Of a DNA stretch of 64,000 bases, positions 26,989 to 37,336 are shown piece by piece. Position numbers and translations under genes: made by a program. The notes beneath the pieces are model-generated. The model worked only from the letters and a program-made list of their open reading frames with translations. It made no database searches and was not told the DNA's origin. This DNA is from Paraglaciecola mesophila KMM 241 (lineage in GTDB: Bacteria; Pseudomonadota; Gammaproteobacteria; Enterobacterales; Alteromonadaceae): contig NZ_BAEP01000075.1 in NCBI RefSeq assembly GCF_000315015.1, forward strand, positions 1-64,000, read 5' to 3'. The first letter of the stretch is position 1, and every line of letters starts with the position of its first letter.

Positions 26989-28546
26989 GGATATCTACCA
27001 GTCGCGCATCCAGTTTTGGACCTAGCTCTTTGTTATTTCTCATGCTTTCCATAAATACGTCAACCACCATTGGCGGCTCCATATACCCCAACGTAATTTG
27101 AGGGCATGCACTGAGTACTTGATAGCCATCCCCGCCTTGAGCCATGTAGTCTGTGGTGGCTAGTTTGTACGCTCGGGTTGGCACAATTGCTTTGCCATCA
27201 AGGGTGATAGATACGACCCGTTCCCCTGCTTTTTGACTTGAATCGTATTTAACCTCAATACCTGAAATCTGAGGGAAACGGCCGCGTACAGTTTCAATTT
27301 CACTTAAACCATTTTCAATCGCACCTCTTAACTGTAAACCTGTCACTGTTAATACAGCCAGTTTACTGCGAAATGGCAATTCTTCAGCTATTTCACGTCG
27401 TGTGAGTTGTTGTCCCTTGGTATATGATCGATTTCCGCGAATTATGCCACCGTTAAGCAGCGCCATATCGGCATTAGCAAATGATTTCAATGAGTCAGCC
27501 ACAGCATTAGCAAAGGCATTTTCTTCGGTGCGCACACTGACCCTTTTGGTTTGAAAAGCTCGTGTAACGTTAGCTATGGGTTGATCAAGTAGGCGGTTTA
27601 AGCGAGACGTATAGCCTTTTACTTGCCCTGCTACTATGGGCTCTTTGGTAAATTCAGATAGGCTTTTGTCGACCCAGCTCATTTCGAGCTTAGGCTGCTT
27701 GCCTATATGCACTTTTAAGTTTATTTCAGCCAGATGATTTAGGTAATTCAACACAACGGCGTGAGGATGTTGAGGCAATACCTCATCGGGTAAGATCGTG
27801 GATTCAGGTGTTGTTGTTACCGAGATGTCGATAACCCGCTTGTTCAGTAGTTGATCGATAAAAGGAAAGCTGTAGGAATACATCAAGATGATAATATCAG
27901 CCCCTTTTTCTCGCAACGTTCTGGACGTTTCAGTGATGATTTGTTGTGGGTCGCGAATAACAATCTGTTTTAGTAGGTAGTCGGTGATTGCGCTGTCATC
28001 TAGCACAGAAATAACGCCGAGCTTTAACCCTTTTTGCTCGACTATGACGTAATCGAGTAATCCATCTACATTCGCTTTACTGCGTTTGTCATAAACATTA
28101 CTGGATATAAGCGGAAAAGCCGCCTCGTAAGAGCGTAAGGACAATTCGTCTTCAAAATAGCTAAATTCACGCTTAGTAACAGACATTACGTCGGGCTCTA
28201 GGCTATTAAGAATATCAATTATGTGTGTTCCGCGGTCGAGGGATGAAAGCGGACTAGGCGCTAGACTGTTACCACCGAATAAAAAGAACGTGCTGGTATC
28301 TCTTCGATTGCGATACAGTTGCAGTGCGCTAGAGAGCTCAGGATAACCTCCGACATTTTTTAAGCCTACAACCGGCATGTCAGATGCGTAAATGATTGTC
28401 ACATTCTCACTTTCAAGCTCGTCAGCTGTGACTTTAAAAGAAAAACAAGTCAGCATGCTGATGCAGAAAAGTACAAATTGTATCCGTTTGATGTTGCGGT
28501 CCTCTAGATCAAAAAAGCGTGTAACTAGCTGAAACGTATCAAACAA
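26981..28546 (-). CDS. 5'-nucleotidase (UshA-like) homologue lacking metal ligands
   Basis: A 521-residue exported protein; a hydrophobic signal ends near residue 40 (FCISMLTCFSFKVTA). The C-terminal substrate domain is well kept (LLNGGIIRGN, EELPFRSKLAVLTVTG, YKLATTDYMAQGGDGY). In the N-terminal metallophosphatase domain the expected metal-ligand motifs are lost. The TNDxHG position reads YASDMPVVG, the GGD position reads FGGNSL, GNHEFD reads TKREFSY, and the distal GHSH region reads SVTTTPES. It probably binds, but does not hydrolyse, nucleotides. It overlaps the following diguanylate cyclase by 8 bp, suggesting a periplasmic ligand sensor. Confidence 0.75.
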   Translation of the reverse strand: MFDTFQLVTRFFDLEDRNIKRIQFVLFCISMLTCFSFKVTADELESENVTIIYASDMPVVGLKNVGGYPELSSALQLYRNRRDTSTFFLFGGNSLAPSPLSSLDRGTHIIDILNSLEPDVMSVTKREFSYFEDELSLRSYEAAFPLISSNVYDKRSKANVDGLLDYVIVEQKGLKLGVISVLDDSAITDYLLKQIVIRDPQQIITETSRTLREKGADIIILMYSYSFPFIDQLLNKRVIDISVTTTPESTILPDEVLPQHPHAVVLNYLNHLAEINLKVHIGKQPKLEMSWVDKSLSEFTKEPIVAGQVKGYTSRLNRLLDQPIANVTRAFQTKRVSVRTEENAFANAVADSLKSFANADMALLNGGIIRGNRSYTKGQQLTRREIAEELPFRSKLAVLTVTGLQLRGAIENGLSEIETVRGRFPQISGIEVKYDSSQKAGERVVSITLDGKAIVPTRAYKLATTDYMAQGGDGYQVLSACPQITLGYMEPPMVVDVFMESMRNNKELGPKLDARLVDIHE

Positions 28547-28731
28547 GTATTACATATTGACGTTATTCAATAATCAGCTTTTAGTCTAATTTGCACGAAA
28601 TGATTTCGTTATTTTTTTTAAATCCTTTTTCTCAAACCGCTTTTCTCACACATTCAACCTGTGCTGTTTCTATAACCTGTGTAAGTTATGTGGTGTATGT
28701 ATTGTTCGTAAATATATTGCTGGCAATAAGC

Positions 28732-28755
28732 TGCGCAGGCAAGTGCGCCTGCGCA
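28732..28755 (-). terminator. GC-rich hairpin after valS (possible terminator)
   Basis: Stem TGCGCAGGC (28732-28740) / GCCTGCGCA (28747-28755) with a six-base loop, 16 bp beyond the valS stop. It has no clear U-tract on the minus strand, so termination is uncertain. Confidence 0.4.
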
Positions 28756-28770
28756 AGAGTGACTACATTC

Positions 28771-31536
28771 TTACAAATTCTCGATAGTCTGTTTTTGCTC
28801 TTTTAACTTCTTCATTTGCATGGTGAAGTCATCAAGCTTGGCTTTTTCTTTATCAATAACCGCGGGCGGCGCATTGCTAACGAATTTTTCGTTACTCAAT
28901 TTACCTTGAGTGCGGCCAAAGTCAGCTTCAATTTTTGCCAATGCACGGTTAATACGCGCTAATTCGGCGTCTTTGTCTATTAGGCCAGCCATAGGAATAA
29001 GAATTTCCATTTCACCCACCAAAGCAGTTGCACTTGCTGGGGCTTCTTCTTCTGGCTGCAACAATTCAACGCTTTCAAGTTTGGCTAGCGCACCTAAAAA
29101 CTCACGGCTGCTTTGCAAACGTTGCCAATCTTGAGCACTGGCGTTACGTAGCAACACATTTAACGGTTTATTAGGCGAGATATCCATTTCGCCGCGAATA
29201 TTGCGAATGCCTACGATCACGCTTTTGATCCACTCCATTTCTGCCAGTGTGTCTTCGTCGCGCAGCGCTTCGCTTTGTGCAGGGAAAGGTTGAGTCATGA
29301 TGCTGTCAGCTTGAATGCCACATAGCGGCGCCAATCGCTGCCATATCTCTTCTGTGATAAACGACATAATCGGATGGGCTAAGCGCAAAATGCTTTCAAG
29401 TACGTTAACCAAGGTATGGCGGGTACCGCGTTTTTGTGCGTCAGTGCTCACTTCAGAGTTAAGTACCGGCTTTGATAGCTCTAAGTACCAATCACAGAAT
29501 TGATTCCAAGTGAACTCGTACACCAAGTTTGCTGCAATATCGAAACGATAACCCGTTAAGGCATCTTCAAAGTCCTTCAAAGTTTGCTGGAAGCGCGCCA
29601 AAATCCACTTGTCCGCTAGGCTAAGCTCCATGTCGCCGCCATTTGCGCCAGTGTCTTGGTCTTCAGCGTTCATCATCACAAAGCGCGATGCGTTCCATAA
29701 CTTGTTGCAGAAGTTGCGATAGCCTTCAACGCGTTTCACATCAAAGCTGATATCGCGGCTGGTGGACGCCATGGCAGCAAACGTAAAGCGCAATGCATCG
29801 GTGCCATAAGCAGCAAAGCCTTCTGGGTAGCTCTTGCGGGTGTTCTTTTCAATTTTGGCCGCAAGTTTTGGTTGCATCATGCCTGAGGTGCGCTTGGCGA
29901 CTAAGTCATCAATGCTGATGCCATCAATCAAATCGATAGGGTCAATAACATTGCCTTTCGATTTAGACATTTTATCGCCTTGCTCATCACGGATAAGGCC
30001 GGTGATGTAAATCTCTTTGAACGGAATTTGCCCAGTGAATTTCTTGGTCATCATGATCATTCTGGCTACCCAGAAGAAGATAATGTCAAAACCGGTGACT
30101 AATACGGCGCTAGGTACAAAGGTATCAAGCTCAGGGGTTTTCTTTGGCCAGCCCATAGTAGCAAATGGCCATAGGGCAGAAGAGAACCACGTATCTAGCA
30201 CGTCTTCGTCTTGGCGTAATGCAACGTTGGCATCAAGGGCGTTTTTTTCACGTACTTCGGCTTCGGTGCGGCCAACGTAGATTTTGCCATTTTCGTCATA
30301 CCAAGCGGGAATGCGATGACCCCACCAAAGTTGACGAGAAATACACCAGTCTTGAATGTTGTTCATCCACTGGTAATAGGTTTTGTCCCAGTTTTCAGGA
30401 ACGAATTTAATCTCACCACTTTTCACTGCGTCAATCGCTGGCTTGGCTAGCTCTTGAACGGCTACATACCACTGGTCAGTTAGGTAGGGTTCGATAACAG
30501 AGCCTGAGCGATCGCCTCGGGGCACTTTCAATTTGTGATCTTCGATTTTAACCAATACGCCAGCGGCGTCTAAATCAGCAACGATTTGTTTGCGCGCATC
30601 AAAACGGTCAAGACCGCGGTATTGCTCAGGTGCTTCGTCGTTAATTTTAGCGTCATCGGTGAGAATATTGATCATCTCAAGATCATGACGTTTACCCATA
30701 TCGTAATCGTTAAAATCATGAGCTGGGGTGATTTTTACGCAGCCAGTACCAAAGTCCTGCTCAACGTAATCATCAGCAATGATCGGAATCAGACGCCCGG
30801 TAATCGGCAGTCTGATTTGCTTACCGATAAAGGCTTGATACCGTTCGTCATCAGGATGAACCGCAACAGCTGTGTCACCCAGCATGGTTTCTGGGCGCGT
30901 GGTGGCGACAATCAGCTCACCTGTGCCATCGGCTAATGGGTAGCGCATATGCCACATGAAGCCATTTTCTTCTTCGCTGAGTACTTCTAAATCAGATACT
31001 GCGGTATGTAATACCGGATCCCAGTTGACGAGGCGTTTACCACGGTAAATTAAGCCTTCTTCGTGTAAGCGCACAAAGACTTCATTCACCGCTTCAGATA
31101 AGTCGTCATCCATGGTGAATACTTCACGATCCCAATCGGGTGAAGTACCTAAGCGACGCATTTGCTGGGTAATGTTGCCACCAGACTCTTTCTTCCAGTC
31201 CCAGATTTTTTCAACGAACGCTTCACGGCCTAAGTCGTGACGGGTTTTACCTTGGGCGTTCAGCTGACGTTCCACCACCATTTGCGTAGCGATACCCGCG
31301 TGGTCGGTACCACATTGCCATAAGGTGTTGTCACCCTTCATACGGTGATAACGAGTTAGCGTATCCATGATGGTTTGTTGAAAACCATGGCCCATGTGTA
31401 AGCTGCCAGTCACGTTGGGGGGCGGTAGTAATATGCAGTAAGGTTGGCCTTCGCCGCTGGCTTTAAAATAGCCTTTATCTTCCCACGCTTGGTAGCATTG
31501 CTGTTCAATGTTTTGTGGGCTAAATGTTTTATCCAT
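28771..31536 (-). CDS. valS: Valyl-tRNA synthetase
   Basis: Charges tRNA-Val. The 921-residue class I synthetase has the HIGH motif as [15 protein letters not shown] and KMSKS as [10 protein letters not shown], an editing CP1 domain between them, and the C-terminal coiled-coil arm (from about residue 850, [20 protein letters not shown]). It lies downstream of holC and pepA in the conserved pepA-holC-valS order. Confidence 0.98.
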   Translation of the reverse strand: MDKTFSPQNIEQQCYQAWEDKGYFKASGEGQPYCILLPPPNVTGSLHMGHGFQQTIMDTLTRYHRMKGDNTLWQCGTDHAGIATQMVVERQLNAQGKTRHDLGREAFVEKIWDWKKESGGNITQQMRRLGTSPDWDREVFTMDDDLSEAVNEVFVRLHEEGLIYRGKRLVNWDPVLHTAVSDLEVLSEEENGFMWHMRYPLADGTGELIVATTRPETMLGDTAVAVHPDDERYQAFIGKQIRLPITGRLIPIIADDYVEQDFGTGCVKITPAHDFNDYDMGKRHDLEMINILTDDAKINDEAPEQYRGLDRFDARKQIVADLDAAGVLVKIEDHKLKVPRGDRSGSVIEPYLTDQWYVAVQELAKPAIDAVKSGEIKFVPENWDKTYYQWMNNIQDWCISRQLWWGHRIPAWYDENGKIYVGRTEAEVREKNALDANVALRQDEDVLDTWFSSALWPFATMGWPKKTPELDTFVPSAVLVTGFDIIFFWVARMIMMTKKFTGQIPFKEIYITGLIRDEQGDKMSKSKGNVIDPIDLIDGISIDDLVAKRTSGMMQPKLAAKIEKNTRKSYPEGFAAYGTDALRFTFAAMASTSRDISFDVKRVEGYRNFCNKLWNASRFVMMNAEDQDTGANGGDMELSLADKWILARFQQTLKDFEDALTGYRFDIAANLVYEFTWNQFCDWYLELSKPVLNSEVSTDAQKRGTRHTLVNVLESILRLAHPIMSFITEEIWQRLAPLCGIQADSIMTQPFPAQSEALRDEDTLAEMEWIKSVIVGIRNIRGEMDISPNKPLNVLLRNASAQDWQRLQSSREFLGALAKLESVELLQPEEEAPASATALVGEMEILIPMAGLIDKDAELARINRALAKIEADFGRTQGKLSNEKFVSNAPPAVIDKEKAKLDDFTMQMKKLKEQKQTIENL

Positions 31537-31562
31537 TGTGTTTGGTCTCGTTATTGCGATGA

Positions 31563-32033
31563 CTAATGACCAGCGAGGGAGTTGAGTAACTCAGTGCTGG
31601 GTAACGTATCTAGTTGGTGGCCGGCGGCTCGATAATGCTTATAGCGCTCACGTGCTTGTTGCTTGAGGGCATCTGCGGCGGGCACGAAATCAAAAATTCG
31701 ACTGAATTTGCTATGAAAATCAGGCATGTTGTCAGCCAAATTAATCAGTACCGGCTTGTTAAATTGGCTTGGGCGTTGCCAGCAAATCTCAACAGGGGTA
31801 CCCGCTTGAGGCCCTTCGCCAGTGAGGTTGTGGGGCACAAAACGATCGTTAGGCAGTTGCCATAATAGCTCGTCGAACTGTTCTGCTTGTGCTTGACTTT
31901 GGCACATCACCACACAGCGCTGTTTATTGCTAAAACACTGGGCCGCCAATTGACAAGCCAGCGCAAGGTGCGCTGGCTGTTGGCTGGTTGCTTCTGCTTC
32001 TTGTTCAAGCAGGTAAAACGTGACCTTTGACAT
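31563..32033 (-). CDS. holC: DNA polymerase III chi subunit
   Basis: A 156-residue subunit of the clamp loader that, with psi, contacts single-strand-binding protein. The start VTFYLLEQ and the segments [19 protein letters not shown] and [11 protein letters not shown] fit HolC. It is placed between pepA (26 bp upstream) and valS (26 bp downstream), as in other gammaproteobacteria. Confidence 0.9.
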   Translation of the reverse strand: MSKVTFYLLEQEAEATSQQPAHLALACQLAAQCFSNKQRCVVMCQSQAQAEQFDELLWQLPNDRFVPHNLTGEGPQAGTPVEICWQRPSQFNKPVLINLADNMPDFHSKFSRIFDFVPAADALKQQARERYKHYRAAGHQLDTLPSTELLNSLAGH

Positions 32034-32059
32034 CAGGTTTTCCGTTTATTAATTGCTGA

Positions 32060-33565
32060 CTAATCTTCTGACTCAATGCCTGCTCGGTTCATTAAGAACT
32101 GAGATAGCATAGGTACAGGGCGACCAGTAGAGCCTTTTTCTTTACCGCCAACCCAAGCTGTACCAGCGATGTCCATGTGCGCCCAGTTATATTTACGGGT
32201 AAAGCGAGATAAGAAACACGCTGCGGTGATTGAGCCTGCCGGGCGACCACCTAGGTTGGTCATGTCAGCGAATGGGCTTTCCAATTGATCTTGGTATTCA
32301 TCCCACAGCGGCATGCGCCATGCTTTGTCGCCACTTTGCTCTGACGCATTTACTAACTCATGGGCAAGAGGGTTATGGTTACTGAATACACCCGTTGCGT
32401 GGTGACCAAGAGCGATAACGCAGGCACCGGTTAAGGTGGCTACATCGATAACCAATTCTGGGTCGAAGCGTTCAACGTAAGTCAATGCATCGCACAATAC
32501 CAAACGGCCTTCGGCATCAGTATTTAGCACTTCAACGGTCTGACCTGACATGGTAGTTAAAATGTCACCAGGGCGATAGGCGTTGGCATCCGGCATGTTT
32601 TCACAGCCAGCTAATATGCCCACAACATTAATAGGCAAATTAAGTGCGCTGATGGTATGCATGGCACCCAATACGCCCGCTGCGCCGCCCATGTCGTATT
32701 TCATTTCATCCATGGCTTCGCCAGGCTTAATGGAAATACCGCCTGAGTCGAAGGTTAAGCCTTTACCGACCAGTACGATAGGCGCTTGATCAGCAGGTCC
32801 GCCTTTATGCTCCATTATGGTCATAATGGATTCATTCACAGAGCCACGACCTACCGCAAGGTAAGAATGCATGCCTAGGGCATCCATTTGCTTTTCGTTA
32901 ACAGAGTCAACGTGCAAATTTTCGTACTCAGCTTCAAGGGCTTTGGCTTGTTCGAAAAGGTACATAGGGTTACAGATGTTGGGTGGCATGTTGGCTACGT
33001 CACGCGTAGTTTTGCTGCCTAGTGATACGGCTAAGCCGTGCTCCACTGCGCGCTCACCAATCGTTAACTCGCGGCGCGTTGGCACATTGAATACCATTTT
33101 ACGCAGTGGTCTGCGAGGTTCACCTTTTTTGGTTTTCAATTGCAAGAAGGTATACAAGGAGTCTTGGGTAGCTTCTACCGCTTGGCGCACGCGCCAGTAT
33201 GTATCTCGGCCTTTTACATGTAGTTCTGATAAGAAACAGACGGCTTCCATTGAACCCGTTTCATTTAAGGTTTTAATGGTTTTTGAGATGATTTGCTTGT
33301 ACTGGCGCTCGTCTAGCTCGCGCTCTTTACCACAACCGACCAACAATACGCGCTCGCTCAGTACATTTGGTACATGGTGTAGCAATAGCATTTGACCCGG
33401 TTTACCTTCTAAGTCACCGCGGCGTAATAGGTTGCTTAGATAGCCACCACTGATTTCGTCTAATTGTTCGGCCACTGAGGTTAAGCGGCGTGGTTCAAAT
33501 ACACCGACCACGATACAGGCACTACGTTGTTTTTCTGGGCTTCCACTTTTTACACTAAATTCCAC
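32060..33565 (-). CDS. pepA: Leucyl aminopeptidase (cytosol aminopeptidase)
   Basis: A 501-residue M17 metallopeptidase. The signature [16 protein letters not shown] and the metal-binding [16 protein letters not shown] are intact. PepA also binds DNA as a Xer recombination accessory and transcription factor in E. coli. It is first in pepA-holC-valS and divergent from lptFG. The 287-bp divergent region has no further gene. Confidence 0.96.
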   Translation of the reverse strand: MEFSVKSGSPEKQRSACIVVGVFEPRRLTSVAEQLDEISGGYLSNLLRRGDLEGKPGQMLLLHHVPNVLSERVLLVGCGKERELDERQYKQIISKTIKTLNETGSMEAVCFLSELHVKGRDTYWRVRQAVEATQDSLYTFLQLKTKKGEPRRPLRKMVFNVPTRRELTIGERAVEHGLAVSLGSKTTRDVANMPPNICNPMYLFEQAKALEAEYENLHVDSVNEKQMDALGMHSYLAVGRGSVNESIMTIMEHKGGPADQAPIVLVGKGLTFDSGGISIKPGEAMDEMKYDMGGAAGVLGAMHTISALNLPINVVGILAGCENMPDANAYRPGDILTTMSGQTVEVLNTDAEGRLVLCDALTYVERFDPELVIDVATLTGACVIALGHHATGVFSNHNPLAHELVNASEQSGDKAWRMPLWDEYQDQLESPFADMTNLGGRPAGSITAACFLSRFTRKYNWAHMDIAGTAWVGGKEKGSTGRPVPMLSQFLMNRAGIESED

Positions 33566-33852
33566 GGGGCATCCTCGTCACGAAACTGTTAATCTGTCAT
33601 TACATACTGGTTGTAACACTGAGCTTTTTAATTTTGTTATTATGATGTTGTGCAAAGCGCTACGGCGTTATCTTTATAAACAGCGTTTCATTGCAATTGC
33701 AAGAAGAGCTCAAGCCAGACATAATCTGTAAATTACGTGCGGGCAAGCGCTTTAAAATGGCACACATTGCAAATGAAACGTGTGAAAACGTTAAGTTTAC
33801 TTAAAATTTTGTAGCTTGCCACTAAAATTACCACTTTTGTGTTGGATATTGC

Positions 33853-34959
33853 GTGCTGATATTTCGTTATTTAGTCAAAGAAACTGTCAAATCCCAAACT
33901 GCCGTTTTTCTGGTTTTGATGGCCATTTTTATTACCAATAAATTTGTTAGAGTGCTTTCTGAAGCCTCTAATGGTGACATTCCTGCTAGCTTGGTCCTGG
34001 GTTTTTTGGCCTTGAGTATGCCTGTATTGGCCTCGCTTATTTTACCTCTGAGCTTATTTTTAGGGATCATGCTTGCTCATGGTCGCTTGTACGTAGACAG
34101 CGAAATGACTGTGATGCGGGCGTGTGGCATCAGCGAATGGTACGTGACTCGCGTTATGCTTGTGCTAGCTGTGATCATGGCGTTGATAACAGGTGCCATG
34201 ACATTATGGATTGCGCCCCTGTCAGTAGAGCGAGAATATCAACTTGAAGAACAAGCGGGGGCAGATACCGGTTTAACCACGTTAATTCCTGGGCGTTTTC
34301 AACAAACGGCCAATGAAAAAGCAGTTATTTTTGTGCATGAAATCGGTAACGACAGTGAACCGCTCAAACGCGTGTTTATGGCACAACACGACACCACCAC
34401 CGACAGCCAAAATGTGCACTTAGTTTACGCCAAACAAGGCGGCTTGCGTGAACTGCCTGACGGGTCTGAAACGTTAGTGTTAGGCGATGGTATTCAGTAC
34501 GAAGGTACACTCGGTGAAAAGGACTACCGCGTGGTCGAATTTGGCGAGTATCAAATTCAAATTGCTGAGCAAGAAGCAGAGCAAAAGCGCCGCAAATTAT
34601 CAGCCTATACCACAATGCAATTGTTTGAAGACTCATCCATTGATGCAATAGCCGAATTGCAATGGCGTTTTGCTATTCCATTATCCTTATTCTTCTTGGT
34701 AATTATTGCTGTGCCCTTAAGCGCAGCTGACCCACGACAGGGGCGCTTCGGTAAAATGTTCCCTGCGCTTATGCTGTATCTTGGCTACTTTTTGTTGTTG
34801 CTTGCCGGGCGTAAAGTGCTCGAAGACGGCAAAATACCGCCTATGCTTGGCTTGTGGTGGGTACATGCTGTGATTGGCATTATCGGTATGACATTGATAT
34901 TTAAAGGGCGGCCTGTGGGCGTGCGAATAAGAGCACGTTTGCGAGGGGGCAAAGCATGA
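33853..34959 (+). CDS. lptF: LPS export permease LptF
   Basis: One of the two membrane subunits of the LptB2FG transporter that extracts LPS from the inner membrane. The 368 residues have three N-terminal membrane helices, a periplasmic jelly-roll (about 125-260) and three C-terminal helices. RYLVKETVKSQTAVFLVL and VDSEMTVMRACGISEW (coupling helix) are characteristic. It starts with GTG at 33853. It overlaps lptG by four bases (ATGA). Confidence 0.95.
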   Translation: MLIFRYLVKETVKSQTAVFLVLMAIFITNKFVRVLSEASNGDIPASLVLGFLALSMPVLASLILPLSLFLGIMLAHGRLYVDSEMTVMRACGISEWYVTRVMLVLAVIMALITGAMTLWIAPLSVEREYQLEEQAGADTGLTTLIPGRFQQTANEKAVIFVHEIGNDSEPLKRVFMAQHDTTTDSQNVHLVYAKQGGLRELPDGSETLVLGDGIQYEGTLGEKDYRVVEFGEYQIQIAEQEAEQKRRKLSAYTTMQLFEDSSIDAIAELQWRFAIPLSLFFLVIIAVPLSAADPRQGRFGKMFPALMLYLGYFLLLLAGRKVLEDGKIPPMLGLWWVHAVIGIIGMTLIFKGRPVGVRIRARLRGGKA

Positions 34960-36017
34960 TTAAAATCCTCGACTGGTACATCGCTCGCACGTTATTAAGC
35001 ACCACAGCCATGAGCTTAGGCGTACTCGTTGGCTTAAGCGCACTCATTAAATTTATTGAGCAAATGAAAAGCGTGGGCCGGGGTAGTTATGACATGACGG
35101 TGGCAGCCGTATACGTATTTTTAAGTTTGCCCCGTGAGCTTGAGCAGTTTTTCCCTATGGCGACCTTGATTGGTGGCTTAATTGGCATGGGTATTCTCGC
35201 CAGTAATAGTGAATTGGTGGTGATGCAATCTGCCGGGCAAAGCCGCTGGAACATTATTATATCAGCCATGAAATCCGCTATTTTAATGGTGTTGTTTGTG
35301 ATGGTCATTGGCGAGTGGGTTGCACCAGTTAGTGAAACCAAAGCCAAAGAAATTCGAACCCAAGCGATATCGGGCGGCAGTTTGTTCTCATCTGACAGAT
35401 TAGTGTGGGCCAAAGACGGTGATAACTTCGTGAGTATCGGCGAAGTAGTCGATAAAGATACTCTGCGGGACGTGAGTATTTACGAGTTCGATAACGAATT
35501 GTATTTGCGCCAAATTACCACTGCAGAAAGCGCAACGTATCAAGATAAATCATGGGAGTTGAGCCATGTTCAATCTACGGAGTTTTCTGATAACCGCATC
35601 CAAGTACAAGACGCTGCCGATGGCGCTTGGGAATCATCGTTAACGCCTGACAAGCTAGGTGTAGTGACCATTAAACCGGAAGCTTTGTCGATCCGCGGCC
35701 TGATTGATTATGTGAATTACCTAGAGAATAACAGCCAAAATTCGGAGCGTTATCGTTTGGCGCTGTGGCGCAAAGTATTGCAACCAGTGTCCGTTGGCGT
35801 GATGTTGTTAATGGCTTTATCGTTTATTTTTGGCCCACTGCGCAGTGTTACTATGGGCGCGCGAGTGATCATGGGCGTGCTGACAGGGTTCGGCTTTTTT
35901 GTCAGTAATGAAGTGTTTGGCTCGTTAAGTACGGTTTACCATATACCGCCGTTTATAGGTGCTATTTTACCGAGTGTTGTTTTTACTGGGATTTCCATAC
36001 ATCTGCTGCGCCGTTAA
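34956..36017 (+). CDS. lptG: LPS export permease LptG
   Basis: The partner permease of LptF; 353 residues with the same six-helix plus jelly-roll layout. ILDWYIARTLLSTTAMSLGV at the start and the coupling-helix region LASNSELVVMQSAGQS are typical. Its translation is coupled to lptF through a 4-bp overlap. It ends 29 bp from the convergent RDD gene. Confidence 0.95.
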   Translation: MIKILDWYIARTLLSTTAMSLGVLVGLSALIKFIEQMKSVGRGSYDMTVAAVYVFLSLPRELEQFFPMATLIGGLIGMGILASNSELVVMQSAGQSRWNIIISAMKSAILMVLFVMVIGEWVAPVSETKAKEIRTQAISGGSLFSSDRLVWAKDGDNFVSIGEVVDKDTLRDVSIYEFDNELYLRQITTAESATYQDKSWELSHVQSTEFSDNRIQVQDAADGAWESSLTPDKLGVVTIKPEALSIRGLIDYVNYLENNSQNSERYRLALWRKVLQPVSVGVMLLMALSFIFGPLRSVTMGARVIMGVLTGFGFFVSNEVFGSLSTVYHIPPFIGAILPSVVFTGISIHLLRR

Positions 36018-36046
36018 AGGCGCTTTCAGTCAGTATCACTAACCAG

Positions 36047-36553
36047 CTAATTCAGATTACGCCAACTGCGATGGTGGTTGGCTTCTTTCGTTAAGCAAAT
36101 CACTTCGGTACCCGCAATGCGATCTTGCAGCGATTGCTTATGCTTATAATCCAATAATACCAACAAGGTACCTAAACCCAAGAATGACGTCACCATACGT
36201 ACAAATGCGCGGGTATAAGTTAAAGGGTTGTCACTGGTACTTACAATACGTAAGCGCCACGCGCGCATACCGATTGTTTGGCCGCCGTTGCGCCAAAACC
36301 ACAAAAAGAACGCGATAACCCAAGTGCCAACCCAACCTTGTAATACGTATTGATAAATAGATGCATGTTGAATTAAGTCGCTGAAATGCTCATAACCCTG
36401 GTTATTCAGCACGTTATTTTCAACTAGCAACAACATAGCCACCAACATCACCATGGCGGCGCACATCCCAACAGCAACAGCGACTAAAATATCGTAAATA
36501 ATCGCGGCTAAGCGACGAAAAAAACCAGCGCGGTAATAATGCTCAGAAGTCAA
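36047..36553 (-). CDS. RDD-family membrane protein
   Basis: A 168-residue inner-membrane protein of three to four helices with the family's features: an N-terminal arginine before an aspartate-containing helix (FFRRLAAIIYDILVAVAVG) and NGGQTIGMRAWRLRIVS. The start appears to be TTG at 36553. It is convergent with lptG. Some RDD proteins act as ion exchangers, but nothing here specifies a substrate. Confidence 0.8.
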   Translation of the reverse strand: MTSEHYYRAGFFRRLAAIIYDILVAVAVGMCAAMVMLVAMLLLVENNVLNNQGYEHFSDLIQHASIYQYVLQGWVGTWVIAFFLWFWRNGGQTIGMRAWRLRIVSTSDNPLTYTRAFVRMVTSFLGLGTLLVLLDYKHKQSLQDRIAGTEVICLTKEANHHRSWRNLN

Positions 36554-36796
36554 AAGGGCGTTCTCTCAGGTGAAGCGAAATTCAGCATACAAAAGTGTAA
36601 GCGTTTAATGGCGATATTTTCATGCTAACAGTTTCGCATAGTTAGTGAGGGTTAGGGTAGGGACGATAGCAAAAATGGTAAAGTTGACGATAAGTTGAGC
36701 AATTAAAACAGCAACGCAAAAAATCACTTGCGCGCGTGATGTAAATCGCTATAATGCGGCGCTCTTAAAGGTTGCACGCAACCTGAAAGCACCTTT

Positions 36797-36882
36797 GCCA
36801 GTGTGATGGAATTGGTAGACATGACGGATTCAAAATCCGTTGCTGAATAAGCGTGGCGGTTCGAGTCCGCCCACTGGTACCA
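36797..36882 (+). tRNA. tRNA-Leu (anticodon CAA)
   Basis: An 86-nt gene including encoded CCA. The acceptor stem GCCAGTG pairs with CACTGGT, discriminator A, then CCA. The anticodon arm is CGGATT-CAA-AATCCG. A long variable arm (TGCTGAATAAGCG) and T-arm (GGCGGTTCGAGTCCGCC) complete a class II leucine tRNA. An accessory island follows, and its 3' end is repeated downstream. Confidence 0.95.
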
Positions 36883-36890
36883 AACATTTA

Positions 36891-36917
36891 AACCAACTTT
36901 TTAGTTGGTTTTTTTGT
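36891..36917 (+). terminator. Intrinsic terminator of tRNA-Leu
   Basis: Stem AACCAACT (36891-36898) / AGTTGGTT (36903-36910), loop TTTT, then a T-tract. A near copy recurs at 37196-37222. Confidence 0.85.
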
Positions 36918-36962
36918 GCCTGAAATTCACAAAGTCACCACGCATGCGCGTCGGCCGAAGGT

Positions 36963-37044
36963 CGGTCCCATCGAGCCCGCACTGGTACCATCTCTTTCTA
37001 CCAATGAAAGAGATAGCAATAAACCGACTTATGTCGGTTTTTTT
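36963..37044 (+). repeat. tRNA-Leu 3' tail remnant with its own terminator
   Basis: After unrelated-looking sequence, CGAGCCCGCACTGGTACCA (36972-36990) matches the T-arm side and 3' end of the tRNA-Leu. About 30 bp later comes a clean terminator, AAACCGAC / GTCGGTTT with a T-run (37021-37044). It looks like the 3' end of a second tRNA-Leu gene whose 5' part is gone. Confidence 0.55.
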
Positions 37045-37083
37045 GTGACTGGGATTTGGGTTCTTGGATGTATTGAGTACAGA

Positions 37084-37178
37084 GTTAACACGCCCCTGAT
37101 GAAACTCCCCCAGCCCAGACATCCATGTCTGGTCGTTCAGCAGGGCGCTGCTGCGCAGCTAAAAATCCCGCTTCACCC
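37084..37178. repeat. Palindromic repeat, copy 1 of 3
   Basis: Runs from GTTAACACGCCCCTGATGAA to CTTCACCC. It contains the palindrome CCAGACATCCATGTCTGG (37115-37132) and the GC-rich hairpin around GCTGCGCAGC (37150-37159), then AAAAATCCC. It is nearly identical to copies 2 and 3 over about 70 bp. Confidence 0.8.
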
Positions 37179-37224
37179 ACTGGTACCAAACATTCAAACG
37201 AACTTTTTAGTTGGTTTTTTTGTA
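37176..37224 (+). repeat. Second tRNA-Leu 3' tail plus terminator copy
   Basis: CCCACTGGTACCAAACATT followed by a terminator-like CGAACTTTTTAGTTGGTTTTTTT. It matches 36870-36917 at the tRNA 3' end and its terminator with few changes. The tRNA body is missing and is replaced upstream by palindromic repeat copy 1. Confidence 0.7.
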
Positions 37225-37243
37225 TCTGAGGTTTGGGTTCAGT

Positions 37244-37336
37244 GTTAACACGTCCCTGATGAAATTCCCCCAGCCCAGACATCCATGTCTGGTCGTTCAT
37301 CGGGGCGCTGCTGCGCAGCTAAAAAATCCCTCTTCA
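37244..37336. repeat. Palindromic repeat, copy 2 of 3
   Basis: Same layout as copy 1: GTTAACACGTCCCTGATGAA, palindrome CCAGACATCCATGTCTGG at 37275-37292, then the hairpin region with CATCGGGGCGCTG in place of CAGCAGGGCGCTG, then AAAAAATCCC. Confidence 0.8.
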
